Positions 7,244-12,859 of a DNA stretch of 12,859 nucleotides are shown here, piece by piece. Both the position numbers and the translations under genes were made by a program. The notes under the pieces were generated by a model. The model did no database searches, was not told the DNA's origin, and saw only the letters and a program-made list of their open reading frames with translations. The stretch comes from UBA4735 sp036569845. Its GTDB lineage: Bacteria; Chloroflexota; Limnocylindria; P2-11E. How positions within the stretch are numbered: the stretch's first letter is position 1; each line of letters opens with the position of its first letter. The DNA lies in NCBI GenBank assembly GCA_036569845.1, contig DATCPY010000167.1, forward strand, positions 1 through 12,859, given 5' to 3'.

Positions 7244-7251
7244 GCCCGGTC

Positions 7252-8226
7252 ATGACGAGAGCGACGAAGCGCATCGCGGTGGACGATGTCGCCGCGCACA
7301 ACCAGCGGATGTGGGATCGGCTTTCGGCGGCCGGCATCCCGTACACGCGTCCGCAGGGCACGCCGCCCAGGACGATCGCGGGCCGGCGCGCGTTCCTCGA
7401 TCCGAACGACCGCCTCGCCGGCCTGCCGATCAAAGGACAGCGCGTGCTGGCGCTGGCCGGCGGTGGCGGCTGGCATCCGGTGCTCTTCGCGGAGCTCGGC
7501 GCCGACACGACGGTCCTGGATATCAGCGCGCGCCAGCTGAAGACCGTCCGCGATCTCGCGCGCTCCCGCGGCGCCAAGGTGCGCCTTCGGCAGGGCGACA
7601 TGCGCGATCTATCCGCCTTCGCCGATGGATCGTTCGACGTCGTATGGCACAGCCACTCGATCGTCTTCGTTCCCGATGCGGCGCGCGTCATCTCCGAGGT
7701 CGGCCGCGTGCTCGCGCCGAGCGGCGTGTACCGTGCGTCGACGATGCATCCGGTCACGATGCGGATGTACGGGACCTGGAGCGGCACCGGCTGGGGGTTC
7801 CGCCAAAGCTACTTCGAGGACGGCGCGGTCCCCTACGAGGACGCGGAGTGGCACTTCGAGGACGTGAAGGTGACCGCGCCCACGCTCGAGTACGGACATC
7901 GGGTCAGCGACCTGATCAACGCCTGCGCCGCCGCCGGGCTCGTCGTCGACGGCTTCTGGGAGACCACGCCTGGCGAGATCTCGACCAAGGTGCCGCTGCG
8001 GGCGCTCTCGCGCGCGCAGCTCATCGACGAACGGGACGAGCTCGAGCCCGGATCCGACGATGCGCTCGAGCGCTACCTGCCCGCGTTCATCGAATGGCGC
8101 GCGCGGAAGCTCAGCCTTCCGTCCGACTCCGGATCGCCCCGGCGTACTGCGACGCGATCTCCGAGAGCTTCCGCGTCGCGACCGGCAGGTTCACCGACCA
8201 CCCGACCCCGAGCACCTTCTCGGTGA
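7252..8226 (+). CDS. SAM-dependent class I methyltransferase
   Basis: This 324-residue protein contains a Rossmann-type methyltransferase domain at about residues 60-165. The glycine loop is VLALAGGGGWHP (65-76), with Ala where the motif usually has an acid. D90 of TVLDIS would bind the ribose, GDMRDL (115-120) follows, and FDVVWHSHSIVFV with the helix ARVISEVGRVLAPSGV completes the core. The N-terminal NQRMWDRLSAAGIPYTRP recalls methyltransferases of the UbiE/Methyltransf_11 type. The substrate cannot be inferred. Residues beyond ~288 are Ser/Arg/Pro-rich and are encoded opposite conserved sequence of the DUF5808-like gene, so this tail is probably recent read-through rather than a domain. 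The ATG at 7252 lies 20 nt from the start of the divergent dehydrogenase. Confidence 0.88.
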   Translation: MTRATKRIAVDDVAAHNQRMWDRLSAAGIPYTRPQGTPPRTIAGRRAFLDPNDRLAGLPIKGQRVLALAGGGGWHPVLFAELGADTTVLDISARQLKTVRDLARSRGAKVRLRQGDMRDLSAFADGSFDVVWHSHSIVFVPDAARVISEVGRVLAPSGVYRASTMHPVTMRMYGTWSGTGWGFRQSYFEDGAVPYEDAEWHFEDVKVTAPTLEYGHRVSDLINACAAAGLVVDGFWETTPGEISTKVPLRALSRAQLIDERDELEPGSDDALERYLPAFIEWRARKLSLPSDSGSPRRTATRSPRASASRPAGSPTTRPRAPSR

Positions 8227-8422
8227 ACACCACGTCGCTCTCGGGCGCCCAGTACGCCTCCTTCAGGCGTTGCAGGTCCGGAATGCGGAAGTCGTAGGGG
8301 ACGACGCCGGCGACCTTGCCGTGCCAGGTGCGCTCCTCGGCCGGCTTCTTGAGCTCCTGGTAGATGGCGCCGAAGAACGCGAGCCAGATCAGCGTGCGAA
8401 CGAGATTCAGGATGTCCTTCAT
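8111..8422 (-). CDS. DUF5808-like membrane-anchored small protein
   Basis: This 103-residue protein has an N-terminal hydrophobic segment (~7-20, VRTLIWLAFFGAIY) that could anchor it in the membrane. A C-terminal motif at ~64-79 (VVFTEKVLGVGWSVNL) fits the DUF5808 pattern VPKrlGxGxTlN; its function is unknown. The ATG at 8422 overlaps the pyrE stop as ATGA, which fixes the start better than an in-frame GTG at 8491 inside pyrE. The 3' end (8111-8226) overlaps the methyltransferase gene on the other strand by 116 bp. Because the conserved motif falls inside that overlap, this strand is the one under protein-level selection there. Translation coupled to pyrE suggests co-expression rather than a shared pathway. 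Confidence 0.78.
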   Translation of the reverse strand: MKDILNLVRTLIWLAFFGAIYQELKKPAEERTWHGKVAGVVPYDFRIPDLQRLKEAYWAPESDVVFTEKVLGVGWSVNLPVATRKLSEIASQYAGAIRSRTEG

Positions 8423-9021
8423 GTCCGCACCAGCGGTGCAGGTGTGGTGCCAGGCTTCACGAACGGCACGCCCTGGGCACATTGCGGGCACTCGTCCGGG
8501 GTGTACGTGGGGATGGATACGTCCCAGAGGGAGATCAGCTGGAGGCCCTCGAAGCGGGCCTGACCAGCCGACCGGTCCACGAGGACGCCGACGCCGACCA
8601 CCTCGGCGCCGCTGGCCCGGACCGCGTCGATCGTCTCCTGCACCGATCCACCGGTCGACATGATGTCGTCCACGACGAGCACGCGCTCGCCCGGGTTCAA
8701 CCGGAAGCCGCGGCGGAATTCGCGGCCGTGGCCGTCAGCGGTGCGTTCCGCGTAGACGGCACGCACGCCGAGCTGCCGCGCGACCTCGTGGGCAAGGATG
8801 ATGCCGCCGGTCGTCGGCCCGGCGACCGTCTGCACGTCGAGCGCCCGCGCACCTTCCACGATCGACTGGCAGAGCCGCTCGGTCTCCTGTGGCCACTGCA
8901 GCACCTGGAACTTCTCCAGATAGAAAGGAGAGTGCTTCCCCGACGAGAGCAGGAAGTGCCCTTCGAGATAGGCCCCGGCCCTCGTGAAGACGTCCTCGAC
9001 GACGGTCGATCCGATCCGCAT
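8419..9021 (-). CDS. pyrE: Orotate phosphoribosyltransferase
   Basis: This enzyme transfers ribose-5-phosphate from PRPP to orotate, giving OMP in de novo pyrimidine synthesis. The 200-residue protein shows the N-terminal orotate region (FLLSSGKHSPFY, 23-34), AGPTTGGI (67-74), and the PRPP-binding signature RVLVVDDIMSTGGS (113-126). A C-terminal tail with CPQC (178-181) and VPFVKPG resembles the cysteine-pair tail of longer bacterial and archaeal OPRTs. All parts expected for an active enzyme are visible. The ATG at 9021 has TACTTT 7 nt upstream. No other pyrimidine gene lies in the window; the downstream partner is the DUF5808-like protein, with a 4-nt overlap. Confidence 0.95.
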   Translation of the reverse strand: MRIGSTVVEDVFTRAGAYLEGHFLLSSGKHSPFYLEKFQVLQWPQETERLCQSIVEGARALDVQTVAGPTTGGIILAHEVARQLGVRAVYAERTADGHGREFRRGFRLNPGERVLVVDDIMSTGGSVQETIDAVRASGAEVVGVGVLVDRSAGQARFEGLQLISLWDVSIPTYTPDECPQCAQGVPFVKPGTTPAPLVRT

Positions 9022-9028
9022 CCACCGA

Positions 9029-9034
9029 AAAGTA
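9029..9034 (-). promoter_or_regulatory. Leaderless-type -10 element of pyrE
   Basis: TACTTT on the minus strand ends 7 nt before the pyrE ATG at 9021. A shifted hexamer CATACT overlaps it. GGTGG directly abuts the ATG and is too close to be a Shine-Dalgarno. Confidence 0.45.
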
Positions 9035-9038
9035 TGCT
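9033..9038 (+). promoter_or_regulatory. Possible -10 element of the 6-phosphogluconolactonase gene
   Basis: TATGCT on the plus strand ends 13 nt before the ATG at 9052 and overlaps the minus-strand -10 of pyrE, so the two divergent promoters may share one A/T-rich core. The distance would leave a very short leader. The call is weak. Confidence 0.3.
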
Positions 9039-9051
9039 GCCTTTCAGCCTG

Positions 9052-9690
9052 ATGCGATCACCGACCGTGTACCCGGACGCCGAACGACTGGCCGCCGCCG
9101 CCGCGACGCTCGTGGCCGACGCGGTGCGGTCCTCGGCCGCGCTCCGGCTGGTCCTCGCCGGCGGCACGACGCCGAAGCGCTGCTACGCGCTGCTCGCGGC
9201 GATGGATCTCTCGTGGGCACGCGTGACCGTCCTGTTCGGCGACGAGCGCTGCCTGCCGCCGGGGGATCCCGAGACGAACTATCAGATCGCGAGCGAGGCG
9301 CTTCTGCGGACGGCCTGTCCCGCGACGGTCCATCGGATCCCGGGTGAGCTCGGACCGGAGGATGCCGCGGCCGCGTACGAGCCGATCGTCGCGGCCGGTC
9401 CGCTCGATCTCGTGCTGCTCGGGATCGGCACCGATGGTCACACCGCGTCACTGTTCCCCGGCAACCCGGCCGTGCACGCGTCGGGCTACGTCGTCGGGGT
9501 GCGGAACGCCACGAAGCCGCCGCCCGAGCGCGTCAGCCTCACGCTGCGGTCATTGCGCGCAGCGAAGCGCGTCGTGATCCTCGCGGCCGGCGCGGATAAG
9601 AAGGACGCCGTCAGCCGGGCGTTCGCCGGCGAGGTGCCCGCCGGCATGATCGACCACGCCGAATGGCTCGTGACCGCCGACGCGAGGTAG
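9052..9690 (+). CDS. pgl: 6-phosphogluconolactonase
   Basis: This enzyme hydrolyses 6-phospho-D-glucono-1,5-lactone to 6-phosphogluconate in the oxidative pentose phosphate and Entner-Doudoroff routes. The 212-residue protein carries the family signatures LVLAGGTTPK (33-42), LFGDERCLPPGDPETNY (61-77) and LLGIGTDGHTASLFPG (122-137). It is slightly short for the family (usually about 230-260) but complete at its C-terminus. The ATG at 9052 gives the usual N-terminus (TVYPDAERLAAAAATL); an in-frame ATG at 9034 would add six residues and overlap the likely promoter. Ten nt separate it from the KDPG aldolase gene, whose substrate lies one dehydration step downstream of the lactonase product. Confidence 0.92.
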   Translation: MRSPTVYPDAERLAAAAATLVADAVRSSAALRLVLAGGTTPKRCYALLAAMDLSWARVTVLFGDERCLPPGDPETNYQIASEALLRTACPATVHRIPGELGPEDAAAAYEPIVAAGPLDLVLLGIGTDGHTASLFPGNPAVHASGYVVGVRNATKPPPERVSLTLRSLRAAKRVVILAAGADKKDAVSRAFAGEVPAGMIDHAEWLVTADAR

Positions 9691-9693
9691 CAT
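9688..9693 (+). promoter_or_regulatory. Leaderless-type -10 element of the aldolase gene
   Basis: TAGCAT ends 7 nt before the ATG at 9701, and its first three bases are the stop codon of the lactonase gene. It may give the aldolase and GH15 genes a transcript independent of the lactonase. Confidence 0.4.
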
Positions 9694-9700
9694 TCGACCA

Positions 9701-10372
9701 ATGGCCATCGCGCAGCGACCGCTCGTCACACGGCGCGACATGCTCAAGATCTTCGCCGAAGACCGTCTCGTCGCGGTCATCCGCACGGCGACTCCGGAGC
9801 TCGCCGAGCGCGCCGCGCGGGCCGTCGCCGAAGCAGGCGTGCGGCTCATCGAGATCACGCTGACCGTGCCTGACGCGGTCGAGCTCATCGCGAAGCTCGC
9901 GAGCGACCGCGCGTTCCGCGACGGCGGCGCGGTCATCGGCGCCGGGACGGTGCTCTCCGGCGCGCAGGCGGAAGACGCCCTTCTCGCCGGCGCGCGGTTC
10001 CTGGTGAGCCCCGCGCTCATCCCCGACATGATCAAGGCCGGGCGCGCCCGGGACGCAATGACGATGCCGGGCACGCTCACCGCGACCGAGATGGTCGCGG
10101 CCGCGGACGCAGGCGCCGACTTCATCAAGGTCTATCCGGTCGCGACGGTCGGCGGACCGGCGTACATCGCGAACATCCGCCGGGCGCTGCAGCTGCTGCC
10201 GCTCGTCGTCACCGGCAACATCGAGTACGAGGAGATCCCCCAGTACCTGGCGGTCGGCGTCGTCGGCTTCGGCATCGGCGGGCCGCTCATCCCGGCCGAT
10301 GTCCTCGAGCGCGGCGACCATGCCGCGCTTGTCGCGAACGCGCGCCGGTTCCTCGCGGCCACGCGCGCCTAG
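9701..10372 (+). CDS. eda: KDPG / 4-hydroxy-2-oxoglutarate aldolase
   Basis: This class I aldolase should split 2-keto-3-deoxy-6-phosphogluconate into pyruvate and glyceraldehyde-3-phosphate. In the 223-residue protein, E51 lies in LIEITLTVPDA, GAGTV at 80-84, SPAL at 103-106, and the Schiff-base lysine K143 in DFIKVYPV. The LTVPDA stretch matches the Thermotoga-type enzyme (FTVPDA) rather than the enterobacterial LRT form with an Arg. The phosphate-binding strand normally reads TGG but here reads TGN (171-173), and IEYEEIPQYLAVGVVGFGIGG follows. That substitution could alter substrate choice, for example towards a non-phosphorylated keto acid; this is inference. It sits between lactonase and GH15, 6 nt upstream of the latter, in a carbohydrate-use cluster. 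Confidence 0.9.
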   Translation: MAIAQRPLVTRRDMLKIFAEDRLVAVIRTATPELAERAARAVAEAGVRLIEITLTVPDAVELIAKLASDRAFRDGGAVIGAGTVLSGAQAEDALLAGARFLVSPALIPDMIKAGRARDAMTMPGTLTATEMVAAADAGADFIKVYPVATVGGPAYIANIRRALQLLPLVVTGNIEYEEIPQYLAVGVVGFGIGGPLIPADVLERGDHAALVANARRFLAATRA

Positions 10373-10378
10373 AACGGG

Positions 10379-12394
10379 ATGCCGCGCGACCTACCGCTCG
10401 GGAACGGCGACCTTCTCGTCACCTTCGACAGCCGCTATCAGCTGCGCGATATCTACTACCCCCAGGTCGGCCTCGAGAACCACACCGGCGGCGAGCCATG
10501 CCGGTTCGGCATCTGGGCCGACGGCCGCTTCGCGTGGACCGGCGACGATGGCTGGGAGCGCGATCTCCGGTTCGCGCACGAGACGCTCGTCAGCGAGGTC
10601 ACGCTCGGCCATTCGGGCCTCGGTGTCCGGATCCGCTGCCGCGACACCGTGGACTTCGACCGCAACCTCTACCTGAAGGAGGTCACGGTCGAGGACGTGA
10701 CGGGCAAGGATCGCGATATCCGGTTGTTCCAGCACTTCGACGCGCGCCTCTCCGGCAACGACATCGGTGACTCCGCGTTCTACGACCCGCGCACGCGGGC
10801 GATCGTCCACTACAAAGGGCGCCGCTACTTCCTCATGACCGGCGTGAACGCGAAGGGCGAGTCCGGCCTGACCTCGTTCGCGATCGGGCTCAAGGAGGCC
10901 CTCGGCCGCGAGGGCACCTGGCGCGACGCCGAGGACGGCGAGCTCTCGCGCAACCTCGTGGCGCAGGGCTCGATCGATAGCGTCGGCATGCTCGGCCTGC
11001 GCGTGCCCGCGAATGCGCTCGCGACCGCGACGTTCGTCATCGCCGCAGGTCAGACGTACGACGAGGTCCGCGACCTTGACAAGCTCGTCCGCGAGCGCGG
11101 CGTCGGCTCGTTCCTGTCGCGCACGGGCGATTACTGGAACCTGTGGGCGAACAAGGACGAGACGATCGCCGAGCACCTGCCGGACCCGCTCATCCACCTG
11201 TACAAGCAGTCCACGCTCATCATCCGCACGCAGGTCGACAATCGCGGGGCGATCATCGCCGGCAACGACTCCGACGTCCTGCGGTTCAACCGCGACACGT
11301 ACTCCTATCTATGGCCCCGGGACGGCGCCCTGGTCGCGCACGCCCTCGACCTCGCGGGGTACGGCGAGGTCACCCGCCGGTTCTTCTACCTGTGCGGCGA
11401 GCTCATGACCCGCGATGGCTACCTCCTGCACAAGTACAACCCCGACGGGTCGCTCGGCTCCTCGTGGCATGCGTGGTCCACGCCCGACGGGCGGCTCGAG
11501 CTTCCGATCCAAGAGGACGAGACCGGCCTGCCGATCTGGGCCCTCTGGCAGCACTACGACCGCGATCGCGACATCGAATTCGTGCGCCCGCTCTACCGCA
11601 AGCTCGTGCGCACGGGCGCGGACTTCATGTCCAGCTACCGCGAGCCGCGGACGAAGCTGCCGGCGCCCTCGTTCGACCTCTGGGAGGAGCGCCGCGGCAT
11701 CCACGCGTTCACGACCGCCGCGGTGTGGGCCGGGCTCTCGGCGGCGCGCGACTTCGCGGCCGCATTTGGTCAGCACGATCTGTCGAAGCGCTACGGCACC
11801 GCCGCGGACGAGATCAAGGCCGCGGCCCTCACCCACCTGTACGACGAGGAGCGGGGCCGATTCGTCCGGACCGTGATGGTGCTGCCGGACGGGACGATCA
11901 CGAAGGATGCGACGTTGGACATGTCGATCGCGGGGATCTTCCTGTTCGGCATGCTCCCTGCGGACGATCCTCGGGTGGTCGCCACGATGCAGGCACTCGA
12001 GTCCCGCCTCTGGGTGAAGACGGCCATCGGCGGCTTCGCGCGCTACGAGAACGACAACTACTTCCAGCAGTCGCAGGACATCGCGAACGTGCCCGGGAAC
12101 CCGTGGTTCGTCGCCACGCTGTGGGTCGCGGAGCATCACATCGCCGTGGCGAAGACCATGGCCGACCTCGATCGGCCACGCGAGCTCCTCGAGTGGTGCG
12201 CGACCAAGGCGAACCGCTCGGGCGTGCTCGCCGAGCAGGTCCATCCGATGACCGGCGATCCGATGTCGGTAGCGCCGCTCACCTGGTCGCACGCGGCCTA
12301 CGTCGGCGCGGTCCAGCGCTACGCCCGCAAGGCGCATCTGCTGAAAGACAAGCTGCGCGCGCGCGTGAAGAGCGCCGGCGAGGTCATCGCCTGA
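10379..12394 (+). CDS. Glycoside hydrolase family 15 (glucoamylase-type), intracellular
   Basis: This 671-residue exo-acting alpha-glucosidase removes D-glucose from the ends of alpha-glucans or related oligosaccharides by inversion. The N-terminal beta-sandwich (~1-260; PLGNGDLLVTFDSRYQLRDI at 6-25) is that of bacterial GH15 enzymes, followed by the (alpha/alpha)6 barrel. Substrate-site motifs are YLWPRDG (~310-316) and LPIQEDETGLPIW. The likely general acid is E436 in DLWEER (433-438) and the likely base is E619 in LAEQVHP. There is no signal peptide, so it works in the cytoplasm on imported oligosaccharides, storage glucan or trehalose-like sugars; GH15 members with each role exist. It starts 6 nt after the aldolase stop and its own stop overlaps the next gene. 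Confidence 0.94.
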   Translation: MPRDLPLGNGDLLVTFDSRYQLRDIYYPQVGLENHTGGEPCRFGIWADGRFAWTGDDGWERDLRFAHETLVSEVTLGHSGLGVRIRCRDTVDFDRNLYLKEVTVEDVTGKDRDIRLFQHFDARLSGNDIGDSAFYDPRTRAIVHYKGRRYFLMTGVNAKGESGLTSFAIGLKEALGREGTWRDAEDGELSRNLVAQGSIDSVGMLGLRVPANALATATFVIAAGQTYDEVRDLDKLVRERGVGSFLSRTGDYWNLWANKDETIAEHLPDPLIHLYKQSTLIIRTQVDNRGAIIAGNDSDVLRFNRDTYSYLWPRDGALVAHALDLAGYGEVTRRFFYLCGELMTRDGYLLHKYNPDGSLGSSWHAWSTPDGRLELPIQEDETGLPIWALWQHYDRDRDIEFVRPLYRKLVRTGADFMSSYREPRTKLPAPSFDLWEERRGIHAFTTAAVWAGLSAARDFAAAFGQHDLSKRYGTAADEIKAAALTHLYDEERGRFVRTVMVLPDGTITKDATLDMSIAGIFLFGMLPADDPRVVATMQALESRLWVKTAIGGFARYENDNYFQQSQDIANVPGNPWFVATLWVAEHHIAVAKTMADLDRPRELLEWCATKANRSGVLAEQVHPMTGDPMSVAPLTWSHAAYVGAVQRYARKAHLLKDKLRARVKSAGEVIA

Positions 12395-12859
12395 AGCGCG
12401 CGCTCGCGGCGCTGACGCTCGTGCTCGCATCCTGCAGCTCGGGCCCGACGCCGGTCCCGAGCGCGGCAGCCGGCGCGTGCGCAGCCGCCACGTTCATCCT
12501 CGCGAATCCCGCCGGCCTGCTTTGCCTCGACGACACCGCGAAGGTCCTTGGCCGCGTGGTAGAGCTCCCGCCCACGGCCGCGCCGGCGCTCCCCTCGCTC
12601 ACCCCGGACCGCAAGCAGGTGCTCTTCGCCCTCACCACGGCCCCCGACCCGAAGACGGGCTTCGGCACCGACCTCTACGCCGTCAACCTGGACGGCACCG
12701 GCATGCATCCGATCGTCGCGCACGAGAGCGAGAACGTCTTCTACGACACGCCCCGCTACGACCCGACCTCCACGTTCCTGTTCTTCCATCGGAACGCGGC
12801 GATCGTGAAGAACGGGACCTACGTCGGCAACGAGTCGACGATCGAACGGCTCAATGTGA
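12391..12859 (+). CDS. Lipoprotein with beta-propeller-like repeats, CTG start, 3' truncated
   Basis: From CTG at 12391 the frame is open to the window edge (156 codons). It begins KRALAALTLVLASC, a compact lipoprotein signal peptide with a perfect LASC lipobox and Cys at position 15, followed by a Ser/Pro/Ala linker. So it should be lipidated and displayed outside the membrane. The mature part contains LTPDRKQVLFAL, TDLYAVNLDGTGMHPIV and YDTPRYDPTSTFLFF, the spacing and residues of TolB/PD40-type propeller blades. No ATG, GTG or TTG occurs in a position that would keep the positively charged n-region. The CTG overlaps the GH15 stop as CTGA, the same geometry as the ATGA and GTGA junctions elsewhere here. 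It may bind carbohydrate or sense the cell surface; the function is unknown and the C-terminus is missing. Confidence 0.75.
   Translation, partial: MKRALAALTLVLASCSSGPTPVPSAAAGACAAATFILANPAGLLCLDDTAKVLGRVVELPPTAAPALPSLTPDRKQVLFALTTAPDPKTGFGTDLYAVNLDGTGMHPIVAHESENVFYDTPRYDPTSTFLFFHRNAAIVKNGTYVGNESTIERLNV

Noticed and set aside
8482..9051. Long N-terminal extension of the lactonase frame
   Set aside because: It lies opposite pyrE and does not resemble any protein; lactonase homology starts near codon 9052.
12319..12789. Minus-strand frames opposite the GH15 end and lipoprotein
   Set aside because: Arg/Gly-rich with no motif; the plus frame has a signal peptide, lipobox and repeat-like blades.
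1..12859. CRISPR arrays, tRNA or rRNA genes, insertion-sequence ends, phage or toxin-antitoxin genes
   Set aside because: Looked for on both strands; no direct-repeat array, cloverleaf, terminal inverted repeat pair, transposase or integrase is visible. The small HTH protein has no toxin partner beside it.

Overview
This is a G+C-rich bacterial chromosome segment (clearly above 60 % by eye) with short intergenic gaps, many stop/start overlaps and several GTG starts. The proteins do not fix a lineage. The gene style, an orotate phosphoribosyltransferase with a C-terminal CxxC tail, a DUF5808-like protein and the leaderless-type -10 motifs would suit an uncultured soil or groundwater Chloroflexota-type or actinobacterial relative; that assignment is inference. 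I see no mobile element, CRISPR array, rRNA or tRNA.

Left part (1-4669), signalling. It holds an ArsR-type regulator (-), an unrecognised 74-residue protein (+), and a response regulator (-) with an intact receiver and an unrecognised ~90-residue output domain. Divergent from the latter is a 994-residue PAS-GAF-PAS-PAS-GGDEF-EAL protein (+) with the c-di-GMP synthesis, hydrolysis and product-inhibition motifs all present.

Middle part (4683-7231, - strand), a tightly coupled operon. In transcription order it runs: D-2-hydroxyacid dehydrogenase (glyoxylate/hydroxypyruvate reductase type), alpha/beta hydrolase, small XRE-type HTH protein, and a 229-residue unassigned protein. Two junctions overlap and the third has a 4-nt gap.

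Right part (7252-12859). A SAM-dependent methyltransferase (+) is divergent from the dehydrogenase by only 20 nt. Its 3' end overlaps, on the opposite strand, a DUF5808-like membrane-anchored protein coupled to pyrE (-). Divergent from pyrE is a carbohydrate cluster (+): 6-phosphogluconolactonase, KDPG/KHG aldolase, an intracellular GH15 glucoamylase-type enzyme, and a lipoprotein cut by the window edge whose only plausible start is a CTG overlapping the GH15 stop. This cluster could feed glucose from an alpha-glucan or disaccharide into an Entner-Doudoroff-type route; the dehydratase and the glucose-6-phosphate dehydrogenase are not in the window.

The most striking non-coding pattern is that four genes (response regulator, hydroxyacid dehydrogenase, pyrE, aldolase) each have a TANNNT hexamer ending 6-7 nt before the start codon, with no convincing Shine-Dalgarno. 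That is the signature of leaderless transcription. No clearly novel defence or mobile system is visible. The best candidates for undescribed biology are the response-regulator output domain, the 229-residue operon protein and the CTG-initiated lipoprotein.
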